The translations under genes and the position numbers were made by a program. Below, one piece after another: positions 42,281 through 50,950 of a DNA stretch of 64,000 nt. The notes under the pieces are model-generated. The model saw only the letters and a list, made by a program, of their open reading frames with translations, ran no database searches and was not told where the DNA came from. The stretch spans positions 367,332 through 431,331 of the forward strand of contig NZ_KE386603.1 in the NCBI RefSeq assembly GCF_000427905.1, written 5' to 3'. The first letter of the stretch is position 1; every line of letters starts with the position of its first letter. Source of the DNA: Thermocrispum agreste DSM 44070. Lineage in GTDB: Bacteria > Actinomycetota > Actinomycetes > Mycobacteriales > Pseudonocardiaceae.

Positions 42281-43822
42281 ATGGTTCGGCTGGATCGCCT
42301 GGTCAACGTGCTCGGCCGGTACGGCGTGCGGTTCTTCCCGTCGTCGGCGTCCCGGGACAGCGAACTGCGCAGCGTCGTGGTGCACGACGACACCGATCCC
42401 CGGTTGACCAGCGGTGACGTCTACATCGCCGTGGGGGTGGAGCCGGTGGCCCGTGCGGTCGAGCTCGCCGCAGCCGCGCACTCGGTGGTCGTGCTGGTGC
42501 GTGGCCAGGGAAACGCAACCGACGGGCCGGACGCCGACAGCGCGGCGCTGGCGCAACGGTACGGGGTGGCGATCCTCGCCCTGGAGTCGGAGGTGTCGTG
42601 GAGCCAGATCACCGGTGTGGTCTACGGGCTGATCCTGGAAGGCAGGGAAACCGAGTCGGGACGTGGCCCCACCGACCTGTTCGCGCTGGCCGACAGCATC
42701 GCGGACGCGGTCGGCGGCCCGGTCACCATCGAGGACCAGATGTCCCGAGTGCTGGCCTACTCGGACCTGCAACAAGGGGCCGATCGGGCGCGCCTGGAGA
42801 CCATCCTGGGCAGGCGGGTGCCCGACGACGTGCGTGCGTTGTTCGAGCGCCAGGGCGTCTTCGCGCATCTGGCGGCCTCCGACGAACCGTTCTACGTGGA
42901 CGGTGATCCTTCGTTGGGGCTCACCGGCCGCATGGTGGTCGCGGTGCGCGCGGGACGGCAGGTGCTCGGGTCGGTGTGGGTGGAGTGCTCGGGGCCGATC
43001 ACCGGTGACCGGTACCAGGCGCTGGTCGACGGATCCCGTGCGGTGGCGCTGCACCTGCTGCGTTCCCGGGCGAGCGCCGATCTGGAACGGCAGATCGAGT
43101 CGGACCTGGTGATCCGGCTGCTGGAGGGCACCGCGGACACCGCGGTGGCCAGCCAGCTGGGGCTGCAGCACACCCCGGCCAGGGTGATCGCCATGCAGGC
43201 GCACGTGCTCCAGGAACGGCACGCCGCGCTGTTGCTGACCTTCGAGCGCGCCACCACCGGTTTCGGCTGGTCCCGGCCGAACCGCAGCGCGCTGATCGGC
43301 AACACGCTGTACACGATCTTCGCCGGCGACAGCCTGCCGGCCGCCCGTGCCTGGATCGACGACCTCCGCGGCTCGCTTCCCGAGCACGCGGAGGTCACCG
43401 CGGGGATCGGCGGGGTGGCGTCGGTGGCCGAACTGCCCGCCAGCAGGCAGGAAGCCGACGAATGCCTGGCGTTGCACGCCACACGGCCGAAGGGGTCCCC
43501 GCCGGTGGCCTACGACGAATCCTGGGACGACATCCTGCTGCAGCGGCTGCGCGTGGTCGCGCAGGCGGGCAGGCGCCCGGAGCGTGGCCCGATCGGGGAC
43601 CTGCGGGTCTACGACGCCGAGAACGGCACGCACCTGGTCGCCACGTTGCGGGCGTGGCTGGAGACCGGGGGTGACCTGCCGGGGACGGCCAAGCAGCTCG
43701 GCGTGCATCCGAACACAGTGCGCAACCGGCTGCGCAAGATGGCCGAGGTGACCACGCTCGAGCTGAACGATCCGCGCAAACGCCGGGCGATGATCATCGC
43801 GCTGGCCGTGGACGGCGACTGA
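42281..43822 (+). CDS. PucR/CdaR-family transcriptional regulator
   Basis: 513 residues. An N-terminal PucR-type domain (VRLDRLVNVLGRYGVRFFP, then SGDVYIAVGVEPVARAVELA) is followed by a GAF-like middle (LADSIADAVGGPVTIEDQMSRVLAYSD), a GGDEF-like region and the C-terminal HTH_30 (GDLPGTAKQLGVHPNTVRNRLRKM). Family members respond to purine, proline or amino-acid substrates and control adjacent oxidases. The divergent DadA-like gene is the obvious target. ATG 42281 follows GGGGAGGGGTTTCGGGC. Confidence 0.9.
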   Translation: MVRLDRLVNVLGRYGVRFFPSSASRDSELRSVVVHDDTDPRLTSGDVYIAVGVEPVARAVELAAAAHSVVVLVRGQGNATDGPDADSAALAQRYGVAILALESEVSWSQITGVVYGLILEGRETESGRGPTDLFALADSIADAVGGPVTIEDQMSRVLAYSDLQQGADRARLETILGRRVPDDVRALFERQGVFAHLAASDEPFYVDGDPSLGLTGRMVVAVRAGRQVLGSVWVECSGPITGDRYQALVDGSRAVALHLLRSRASADLERQIESDLVIRLLEGTADTAVASQLGLQHTPARVIAMQAHVLQERHAALLLTFERATTGFGWSRPNRSALIGNTLYTIFAGDSLPAARAWIDDLRGSLPEHAEVTAGIGGVASVAELPASRQEADECLALHATRPKGSPPVAYDESWDDILLQRLRVVAQAGRRPERGPIGDLRVYDAENGTHLVATLRAWLETGGDLPGTAKQLGVHPNTVRNRLRKMAEVTTLELNDPRKRRAMIIALAVDGD

Positions 43823-43993
43823 GGCCGCAGTGGGCTCGGGCAGGTTCGCGCAGGGTCCGGCGGAGCGGGAACCCGTCGGCTGATTGCGACGTCTTCGCTG
43901 GTGCTGCCGGGGTTCCGGCCAGCGGAAGGTTCGCTTGGCTTGAGCGGGCGGTGACGCCGTAGCGCGCCGAAGGGTCGATCCTCGACCAAATAC

Positions 43994-44008
43994 TTCCACA
44001 CTGTGGAA
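43994..44008 (+). promoter_or_regulatory. palindromic operator upstream of sulfur transporter
   Basis: TTCCACA-C-TGTGGAA is a perfect 15-bp palindrome in an unusually AT-rich tract (AAATACTTCCACACTGTGG then AAAAATTTCTCAGATTGTGG). TAGCCT (44033-44038) downstream could be a -10. The shape resembles IclR/FadR-type sites. Regulator unknown. Confidence 0.6.
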
Positions 44009-44087
44009 AAATTTCTCAGATTGTGGCGTGCTGGCTAGCCTGGCCGGGATCTGGTCCGTTCGCACACATCTTCGACGGAGTGTCACC

Positions 44088-45419
44088 GTGACTGCCCAAC
44101 CTGACAGTGCCAAGTCCGCGGGCGAACCCGCGGCCGCGCGGCCGGAGGCGACGTCCGAGGCCGCATCGGACGAGGTGAAGACCTTCCTGCTCAGTTCGCC
44201 CACGTCGGGTGCTCCGCCGCGGCCCGAGCCAGAGGGACCGGTCGAGGTGCCGTCGCTGGTCGTGGCCGCTGTGCTCGCCGTCGGGGCGAGCATCTACGTC
44301 GGGACGCAGTACGGCACCAAGTTCGCCGTCCTGCTGGTGCTCGGGCTCGGCCTCGGCATCGCGCTGTTCCACTCGCGCTTCGGTTTCACCTCGGCATGGC
44401 GCCAGTTCATCGCCGTCGGCAACGGCACCGGGTTGCGAGCCCACTCGCTGCTGCTGGGGACGGCCGCGACGCTCATCGCCTTGATCGCGGCATCGGAGTT
44501 CACCCTGTTCGATGCGCAGATCCAGCTCAACGCCGGGTCGATCGGCCTGCCGCTGTTCGTCGGCGCGGTGCTGTTCGGCATCGGGATGCAGCTCGGCGGG
44601 GCATGCGCGTCCGGCACGCTGTTCGCGGTCGGCGCCGGTCAGGCGACCATCGTGCTCACGCTCGGCGGATTCATCGCCGGCTCGGTCTTCTACACCTGGG
44701 CCTACCCGGTGTTCACCGGCTGGCCGGAGGTTCCCGGAGTGCTGCTGTCCGACCACATCGGATGGTTCGGCTCGTGGGCGGTGACCATCGGCGCCTTGCT
44801 GCTGATCGTCCTGCTCACCAGGGCGGTGCAGGCGCGCCGCACCCCGCCGCCGGTGGCTCCGCCGCCGACCGCGCACGGCGTGGCGCGGATCGTCCGGGGC
44901 TCGTGGCCGCTGCTGACCGGCGCCGTGGTGCTCGGCGTGCTCGCCGCCGCGGTGTTCCTGGTCTCCGGCGGCATCTGGGGCGTCACGTTCGCGTTCGCGT
45001 TGTGGGGTGCCAAGCTGCTGCAGCTGGCCGGGGTCGACGTGCAGAGCTGGGAGTTCTGGCAGCAGGCCAAGAACGCGCAGGCCCTGGACGCGTCGATCTT
45101 CACCAACTCCACCAGCTTGACGAACATCGGCATCATCGTCGGCGCGGCTGTGGCTGCCTCGGCCGCCGGAGCGTGGACGTTCCGCGCCGAGATCCCGTGG
45201 AAGACCGCGCTGGCCGCGGTGCTGGGCGGCATCCTGATGGGGATCGGGGCCCGGCTGGCCGGTGGCTGCAACATCGGTGCCTACCTGGGCGGCATCTCCA
45301 CCGGCAGCCTGCACGGCTGGCTGTGGGGCGCCGCCGCGCTCGGCGGAACGTGGATCGGGGTGAAGCTGCGGCCGCTGTTCGGCCTCGGCAATCCCAAGCC
45401 GTCGGACAGCGTGTGCTGA
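44088..45419 (+). CDS. YeeE/YedE-family sulfur (thiosulfate-type) transporter
   Basis: 443 residues. A disordered N-terminus of about 55 residues precedes about 10-11 membrane helices in two homologous halves. Each half has the conserved cysteine motif: GMQLGGACASGTLFAVGAG and GARLAGGCNIGAYLGGIST. In TsuA the corresponding cysteines pass thiosulfate through the membrane; other members move sulfide/sulfur species. GTG 44088 follows CGACGGAGTGTCACC. No TusA/TsuB partner is adjacent, unlike many relatives. It converges with the SBP56-like/CopD-like gene set. Confidence 0.88.
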   Translation: MTAQPDSAKSAGEPAAARPEATSEAASDEVKTFLLSSPTSGAPPRPEPEGPVEVPSLVVAAVLAVGASIYVGTQYGTKFAVLLVLGLGLGIALFHSRFGFTSAWRQFIAVGNGTGLRAHSLLLGTAATLIALIAASEFTLFDAQIQLNAGSIGLPLFVGAVLFGIGMQLGGACASGTLFAVGAGQATIVLTLGGFIAGSVFYTWAYPVFTGWPEVPGVLLSDHIGWFGSWAVTIGALLLIVLLTRAVQARRTPPPVAPPPTAHGVARIVRGSWPLLTGAVVLGVLAAAVFLVSGGIWGVTFAFALWGAKLLQLAGVDVQSWEFWQQAKNAQALDASIFTNSTSLTNIGIIVGAAVAASAAGAWTFRAEIPWKTALAAVLGGILMGIGARLAGGCNIGAYLGGISTGSLHGWLWGAAALGGTWIGVKLRPLFGLGNPKPSDSVC

Positions 45420-45650
45420 GCCGGTGTGTCGAGCCGGCCGCCTGATCCTGCCCGGCGCGTCGACCACCGAATTGATCAACCCGATGATCGGGATTCCTAG
45501 CGGGGCGAACGTGTACTTGTCGTGGTAGTTCGACGTGTCCGGCTCATCGACCACCTCGGGTTCGTCGGCCAGGGCAGGCGCCGCCGCGGCGGTGAACGCG
45601 GCGGCGGCGATCACCGCGGTGACGACACCGCGGGCGAGTGCTCGCTTCAT
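45420..45650 (-). CDS. small secreted peptide, uncertain 3' end
   Basis: The start is a clear signal peptide: KRALARGVVTAVIAAAAFTA...PALA, followed by an acidic stretch (DEPEVVDEPDTSNYHDKY) and a hydrophobic segment (TFAPLGIPIIGLINSVVDAPG). No stop occurs before the frame enters the antisense of the sulfur transporter; it stays open to 44016. The coordinates given end at the transporter stop for that reason. Either the true stop has been lost by a recent indel, or the gene product is truncated post-translationally. AGAAAGG precedes the ATG by 8 nt, and the same CACAGAAAGG context precedes the next small gene. Confidence 0.45.
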
Positions 45651-45681
45651 GACGACAACCTTTCTGTGCAGCCGGGCGGAG

Positions 45682-45888
45682 TCAGCCGGCGATCAGCGTG
45701 ATGACCTGGTAGACCGGGGCTAGTGCCTGCGTCGGCAGCTGGGAGATCGGACCGACGACGCCGCCGACGTCCACGCCGGGCAGCACCCACACCGGCAGCT
45801 CGGCGGCTCCGGCGACACCGTGCGAGAGCCCGAGCAGGCCGAGCATGGCCACCGTCAGCACGGCGACGCGCTGGAGAGCGTTGCGCAT
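45682..45888 (-). CDS. small secreted peptide, 68 aa
   Basis: Signal peptide RNALQRVAVLTVAMLGLLGLS...AGA, then a 40-residue hydrophobic, cysteine-free mature part (ELPVWVLPGVDVGGVVGPIS ... LAPVYQVITLIAG). The ribosome site AAAGGAGGTGAAAC is an almost ideal match to the 16S tail, predicting high expression. It follows the CopD-like membrane gene by 29 bp and precedes the other small secreted gene by 31 bp. No family is recognised; the mature part resembles the other peptide in its glycine/valine/isoleucine-rich pattern. Confidence 0.75.
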   Translation of the reverse strand: MRNALQRVAVLTVAMLGLLGLSHGVAGAAELPVWVLPGVDVGGVVGPISQLPTQALAPVYQVITLIAG

Positions 45889-45917
45889 GTTTCACCTCCT
45901 TTCTGTGTTCGGCCGGA

Positions 45918-47705
45918 TCAGCCGTCGGCATCCGCCAACGGAAGCGACACGGGGACGACCGTGGCGCGCGCGATCCAGTGATCTGGGCCTTCGCCGGGAG
46001 GGGCCATGCCGGGGGCGTGTTCGGCGCCCGGCGGCATCGACATGACGCTGACCTGTGCGACGGCGAACACCCGCAGTGGCCCCTGTTCGGGCAGGCCGTT
46101 CGCGCGCAGGTACTCCCGGTAAGCGCCGACGGACGGACGCTGCCCGCCGAAGGCATCGCCGATCCGCACGGTGAAGTCGATGGCGGCCGGTTCCCGCGGG
46201 TCGAAGCGCAACGGCACCGACGCGCTGGCCACCGACGTGGCGATCGGTTCGTTGAGCAGCCATGGCGCCAGATAGATGCCACGGATGTAGGTCGGTGCCT
46301 CGAGTTGTTCCTTGGCGGCGCGCACCGCGGTCTGGTGCGCCGTACGCCAGCCGGACACGATCACCAGGGCGGATTGCCGGGCCGGCCCGGACAGGACGCG
46401 GATGCCCGCACGGGCTGCCTCGGACCGGACGACGGTGCCGGCTGCCCGCCCGCGCGGGGTCGCGTCCGCGACGAGAGTGATGGCCCGGACGCCGTGGCTG
46501 TCCAGGTATCTCACCAGTTCCCGCAGCGCCGTCTCGTCGGCCGAGGTCAGCACGTCCGGCGGGCAGCGGTCCACGGGAAGCGGGCGTTCGGCGACCAGGC
46601 TGCCCAGCGCGGCGGCGGCGCATTCCGGCCCGTCGTCGGCAGGCAACGGGCGCGGGGCCAGTTCACCGGTGTCGACGCCGAGTTCATCGCTGCTCGCACC
46701 GCGGGCGAAGATCACATCGCTACGCCCGGGCGGCAGCTGGACCTCGGCCCACAAGCCCTGGGCACCCGGCCGTTTGGTGGCAACCACCTGCTCGCCACCG
46801 GCGCTGATCGTGACGTTCGTCCCCGCCGACTCCGGCAGATGCACCAGGTTCGGCCCCGGGCGGTGCGGTGTCACCAGCACCGGGACGTCCCTCCCTTCCA
46901 GGTGCACGGTGCCGAGCAACGGTTTGCCCGGCACCGGAAGGTCCGGCGGTGTAGGTACGGCCACCAGCGCCGTCCACGCCAGCAGTGCCCCGGCGACAAG
47001 GCCGGCACAGGTGGTGACGATCGCGCCGGGAGAGCGCTTGGCGCGGGCGCGCAGGACGTTGGCGACCGTGGCTGCGGCGGGCAGCACGACCACGGCCACC
47101 AGCAGCAGGCCGTAGGCCGACGAGAACAGCCGTCGGTCGATCCCGATGCCGGAGAGCGCGAGCCGAAGCGCGCCGACGCCGGTCAGCAGCGCGGCGAGCG
47201 ACGTCGCGAGCGGACCGATGCGCGCAGGCACCGGCCGCCGCCGCGCCGCTGGGTCACCGAGCACCAGCGCGGCGATTCCGAACCACGCCGTCGCGGCCAC
47301 CACATAGCCGGTGTCCAGCGCCAACTCCAGTCCGGACCGGCCCGCCGCGGACTCCACCACCAGCACCAGCAGCAGCGGCGCCGCCGTCCAGCGGGCGGCC
47401 ACCGGCCACCGCAACAGGGCGGGCACCGCCAGCGACAGCGCGGCGTGCACCCCGCCGCCGACGACGCTGACGTCGTAGATCAGGACGGACGCCACGGCCA
47501 GCACGGCCGAGCCCGCACCGGCAGCCCACACCGTCCGGACGAGCCGGCGAGGCATTGCCGCTTGCGCGTGGCGGTGCAGCCACGGCGCCACCAAACCGAT
47601 CCCGGCGACCACAGCGGCCAGCAGCAACAGCCCCAGCCGCGCGGCGATTTCCGGCCAGCCGGCCCCGACGCTTGCCGCGACGTCGGCGAGGTGATCGTGA
47701 ACCAT
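45918..47705 (-). CDS. multi-pass membrane protein, CopD-like N-terminal half with large C-terminal domain
   Basis: 595 residues. Residues 1-260 hold about 7-8 membrane helices, starting with VHDHLADVAASVGAGWPEIAARLGLLL, a CopD-like beginning with early histidines. Then comes a beta-rich stretch (HLEGRDVPVLVTPHRPGPNLVHL) similar in style to the extracytoplasmic part of CopD/YcnJ proteins. The last 250 residues form a soluble alpha/beta domain ending in a Met/His-containing segment (SVMSMPPGAEHAPGMAPPGE) that could bind copper. I do not recognise a characterised family. It sits between the SBP56-like gene (84-bp gap with a hairpin) and two small secreted peptides, all on one strand. Confidence 0.75.
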   Translation of the reverse strand: MVHDHLADVAASVGAGWPEIAARLGLLLLAAVVAGIGLVAPWLHRHAQAAMPRRLVRTVWAAGAGSAVLAVASVLIYDVSVVGGGVHAALSLAVPALLRWPVAARWTAAPLLLVLVVESAAGRSGLELALDTGYVVAATAWFGIAALVLGDPAARRRPVPARIGPLATSLAALLTGVGALRLALSGIGIDRRLFSSAYGLLLVAVVVLPAAATVANVLRARAKRSPGAIVTTCAGLVAGALLAWTALVAVPTPPDLPVPGKPLLGTVHLEGRDVPVLVTPHRPGPNLVHLPESAGTNVTISAGGEQVVATKRPGAQGLWAEVQLPPGRSDVIFARGASSDELGVDTGELAPRPLPADDGPECAAAALGSLVAERPLPVDRCPPDVLTSADETALRELVRYLDSHGVRAITLVADATPRGRAAGTVVRSEAARAGIRVLSGPARQSALVIVSGWRTAHQTAVRAAKEQLEAPTYIRGIYLAPWLLNEPIATSVASASVPLRFDPREPAAIDFTVRIGDAFGGQRPSVGAYREYLRANGLPEQGPLRVFAVAQVSVMSMPPGAEHAPGMAPPGEGPDHWIARATVVPVSLPLADADG

Positions 47706-47727
47706 CGACGTTCTCCCTGGTCACCAG

Positions 47728-47774
47728 GCGCGGTGACCGGTGCCGCCGCGCATGGGCGACACCGGTCACGCGCC
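47728..47774 (-). terminator. hairpin between SBP56-like and CopD-like genes
   Basis: GTGACCGGTG (47733-47742) and CACCGGTCAC (47760-47769) pair perfectly, with further pairing outside (GCGC/GCGC) and inside. No T run follows on either strand, so it may attenuate rather than end transcription between the two genes. Confidence 0.6.
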
Positions 47775-47788
47775 CGAAGGTGATGCCG

Positions 47789-49620
47789 CTACCTGAGGTC
47801 CCGTTCGGCGATCACGAACAGTTCGGAGTGCGGCTTGGTGTTGCCGAAGTCGCCGTGCGGCCAGGACTTGCGGTTGAAGTTGACACCGACCTGGCCGGTG
47901 AACTCGTCCCGGAAGGTGCGGTCGACGGTCGCCGTGCCGTCCTTGCCGAGCTTGACGATGTTCACCTTGTGGTCACCGTCCAGCCCGGAGCGGGCGACGA
48001 AGTAGTTCGACACCGCCAGCCGGGTCGGCGACTGGGTCTCGACGTACTTGTCGCTGGACGGGTCGAGGACGAAGTTGTCGTAGGCACCCCAGTGCGGTCC
48101 CGCGCCGGAGACGCCGGGGTTGATCGCCGCCGCACCGGCCACCGTCGGGCAGTCGTCTTCCTTGCCGCCGTTCTCCGACTCCCAGCGGGTGTCGATCTTG
48201 CACGTGAAGTCGGTGCCCGCGGCGACCAGCTTGCTGATGTCCAGCACGTAGACGCCGCCGGTGGAGCCGGGGTCGTCCGGGCCGAGCGTCTTGGGCTGGC
48301 GCCCGGTGATCGCCCGGTACAGGAACCGGTCGTCCGGGCTGGTCTGGATCCAGCCGCCGTTGGAGCTGGCGCCGATCGCATCGTTGCCCGGGAAGATCTT
48401 GCCCGCGGCCGCGCCGTCGTCGAACACCTGCGTCCACCGCGGCCGCTTGGCCGTGATGTCCGGGGTGTAGAACACCGCGCCACCCTGCATGGTCTGTGCG
48501 AACGCGCCCTTGTGGCCGGGCAGGTTCGTCACGGTGACCTCCATGACCGCGCGGTTCTCGGAGAACAACGGGTCGTAGTCCTTGGCCCGCGGGCCTTCCG
48601 GCAGGTAGGACACCGCCCGCAGCTTCGGGTTGTTGCGGTCGGAGATGTCCCACGTGCGCACGGTCGGTCGGCGCAGGTAGGGCGACGGCTGCTTGACCGG
48701 GTCGAGGATGATGTTGCGCGGCTCGGCGTAGTCGCTGGTCACCAGCGTGTTCAGGTCCTCGCGGGCCTGGATGCCGTGCGGGTTGGCGCAGGTCGGCTTG
48801 CCGAGCGTCGGCAGGTTCTCGCAGATCTTGGCGTTGTCGCCCTGCGGCGTGGCGGCTGAGGTCTCCGACAGCACCTTGCCGTTGCGGTCGAACCGGATCA
48901 GGGCGCCCGGGCTGCCCGCGAAGCCGTTGCCGATGACGGTCTGGCCGTTCTTGTAGGTGTAGGGGCCGGGCACTACCGGGCCGCCCATGTAGGTGCCGTA
49001 CGTGGTGCCGTCCTTGAGTGTCCAGTACGCGTCCGGTACCGAACCGCCCAGGGTCTGCGTCGGCAAGCTGACGCCCTTGAGCTTGATCTTCGGCAGCTCC
49101 GACACGTCGAACGCGTAGGTGACGGGGCGAACAGCGCCCCGGCGTAGACAGTGTCGCCCTTGTGCCACACGTACTGCATGTGGTGCGGCTCGTTCTCCAC
49201 CAGCGGCCCCACGGTGGCCGTGTTGACCACTTTGCCGTAGCTCGGTGAGCCCTCAGTGGCGTCGATGACCGCCAGGAAGTCGGGGCCGGGGAGGGCGTTC
49301 TTCACCTTGTTCAGGCCGCCGGCGATCGTGCCCGGGAGGTTCTTGACGTCCTTGACCACGGTGTCGGCGATGTTCTCGTCACCGGCCCACACCAGCAACC
49401 ACTTCTTCCGCTCGCCGTCGGACTTGGTGACCAAGTCCGGCACCAGGTGGTTGCGCACCCAGTACCGCTTGCCGTCGACGGCGGTGACGGCGCTTTCCAG
49501 TACCTGGACGTCCGCGTACGCCGCGGTGGTCGCTCCGGAGGCGCCGAGCAACCCCGCGGACAACACGGCCACCGCCAGGCAACTGCCCAGCTTCCGGCCG
49601 CGCCATTTCTTTTTCGCCAT
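47789..49620 (-). pseudogene. secreted SBP56-like (selenium-binding/methanethiol oxidase family) protein, split by a frameshift
   Basis: Two overlapping frames encode one protein. The first (49620 to about 49125) has a signal region (GSCLAVAVLSAGLLGASGA) and the SBP56 signature FLAVIDATEGSPSYGKVVN followed by NEPHHMQYVWHKGDTVYAGALF. The second (about 49125 to 47789) continues PVTYAFDVSELPKIKL, CANPHGIQAREDLNTLVTSD, then propeller blades to PHSELFVIAERDLR. Adding one base in the run of four C (49123-49126, minus strand) restores a 610-residue frame. SBP56 proteins include copper-dependent methanethiol oxidases; this one is longer and exported. CCGGAGAAAAAC precedes the ATG. The break may be real or a sequencing error in the homopolymer. 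Confidence 0.8.
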
Positions 49621-50465
49621 GTTTTTCTCCGGTCATTGACGGAAGGATGTGCCTGGCCAACGCGCGCATTTATCCGCATCGAAAATGCGCAGGGCTGATT
49701 GACCGAAACGCGCAGGCAAGCGCGTCCGGTCGGCGAACGGCAGGGTGCGCCGGCCCGGTCAGCCGACGTTGGCCTCGGGCCTGGGGGGTGCACTCGAGCT
49801 GCGTTGGAGGTCGATGTGAAGCCGCCTCGTCAGGAGCACGCACACCACCATGGGCGCAGATGGTTGCTCCGTTCGGCGCAATGGTCAAAGATGTATTCCA
49901 CATTACGGGAAAGATTTCCACCGCCCGGCCCCGGCCGCCACATTGCCCGACGCTTCGACCAAACAAGACAATTCTTCCGGCTCGCCAGGCAGGCCGCCTT
50001 CAACCGTTTTCGTCAATGCTTTTCGCCATTTCGCTAAGTTCGGCGGCAAGGTCGGGCCCCGGGCAAGCGGCGGAACACACCGGAGTTCCCGGAAACGGCG
50101 GCAAGAAGCGGCCCGGGCCTGCCCCGGCCGGGATTCATGGGGCAGGCGGAGGCGGCTGGAGCGGCCGCGGCCCTGGTGTGATGATCCTCCTCGGAGGTGG
50201 CGTGGGCTCGGCGGCCGTTTCCGGTGACACGGCGACGCCGCAGTCACAGGACGCCCTCACTTCGATCGGGTAGCCGCTGCTCGGGCTCGACGAATTGCCG
50301 GAGGGTGCCGAGGCGGCCGATGACGGTCCCGGCGCGCGCCGTTGCTGGCCGGTTCGTCCGGTGAGTGATCCGGCGGCCGCCGATCGGCTGCGATGTCGCA
50401 GCCACCAGCCGACCGTGCCCCGGGGGGATCGGTGCCCAGCGCTGCATCGCGGCGCCGGGCACCGG
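49621..50465. other. 845-bp stretch without a supported gene
   Basis: Lower in GC than its surroundings in patches (for example 49880-50040). Frames through it lack good codon bias or start sites. One minus-strand frame ending at 49903 contains a protein-like tail (KWRKALTKTVEGGLPGEPEE), but with mixed third positions and no start. The right side of the window to 49621 should hold the SBP56-like promoter. Confidence 0.4.
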
Positions 50466-50786
50466 TCAGCCGGGCTCGCCGCGCCGTTTCCGGTGCGCGA
50501 CCCACGCCAGGTCGACGACCAGCACGGCGGCCAGGACGAACAGCAGGATCGCCGGCCATATCATGTCGGCGACGACGATCCACAGCACGCCGACCACGAT
50601 GCTGAGCACGATGCCGATGCTTGCCAGCCACAGGCGCAACGTCAGCGCGCTGTAGGTCGGCGCCGCTCCGGCCCACCCGGCGGTCGGGTCGTGGTAATCG
50701 GGCAGGCCGCGTTCGTAATCGGCGCGCGTGCGTGGTCGGTCGTCATCCGCTTGCGTGCGTGGTCGGTCGTCGTCCTCGGAAGTCAT
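50466..50786 (-). CDS. small two-helix membrane protein (DUF6343-like)
   Basis: 106 residues. An acidic/basic N-terminus contains an internal repeat (DDDRPRTQA, DDDRPRTRA), then PTYSALTLRLWLASIGIVLSI, a second hydrophobic helix (MIWPAILLFVLAAVLVVDLA) and a basic tail HRKRRGEPG. It resembles DUF6343 proteins (ALxLRL... followed by two helices); function unknown. A GGTTG-N15-GGGTAT promoter ends 8 nt before the ATG, so the mRNA is probably leaderless and stress-induced. It is divergent from the catalase-fold gene. Confidence 0.75.
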   Translation of the reverse strand: MTSEDDDRPRTQADDDRPRTRADYERGLPDYHDPTAGWAGAAPTYSALTLRLWLASIGIVLSIVVGVLWIVVADMIWPAILLFVLAAVLVVDLAWVAHRKRRGEPG

Positions 50787-50794
50787 GCACGGGG

Positions 50795-50820
50795 ATACCC
50801 GGCGGGTGAGGTGATCAACC
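50795..50820 (-). promoter_or_regulatory. SigB/SigF-type promoter, leaderless
   Basis: On the minus strand: GGTTG (50816-50820), 15-bp spacer, GGGTAT (50795-50800), 8 nt, ATG. Matches the GG(A/T)(A/T)T-GGGTAT pattern of mycobacterial SigF promoters. Confidence 0.7.
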
Positions 50821-50898
50821 CGCGCGCGTGTGATCCGTTCTGGACGGACGACCATGACGCCGCCTACGGACACAATCAACTCGCGCGCGTGTGAGCCG
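50814..50898. repeat. 24-bp direct repeat in divergent promoter region
   Basis: ATCAACCCGCGCGCGTGTGA... (50814-50837) and ATCAACTCGCGCGCGTGTGA... (50875-50898) match at 22 of 24 bases, 61 bp apart (close to six helical turns). Each copy abuts or contains one of the two oppositely directed -35 boxes, so the pair may bind a shared regulator. Confidence 0.65.
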
Positions 50899-50914
50899 CT
50901 CCCTGGGCGGGTAG
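50889..50914 (+). promoter_or_regulatory. SigB/SigF-type promoter of catalase-fold gene
   Basis: GTGTG (50889-50893), 15-bp spacer, GGGTAG (50909-50914), leading to a 5' leader of about 30 nt before GTG 50951. Confidence 0.6.
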
Positions 50915-50950
50915 GCAACAGCATCGGCCGACCGACAGGAGCTGGTGACC

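Noticed and set aside
49647-50273. 208-codon frame on the plus strand upstream of the SBP56-like gene
   Set aside because: No ribosome site, mixed third-position composition and no recognisable motif; it appears to be a chance frame in a promoter region.
50301-50480. Possible C-terminal gene fragments in the 845-bp gap
   Set aside because: Several short frames exist on both strands but none has a start, promoter or domain, and they contradict one another.
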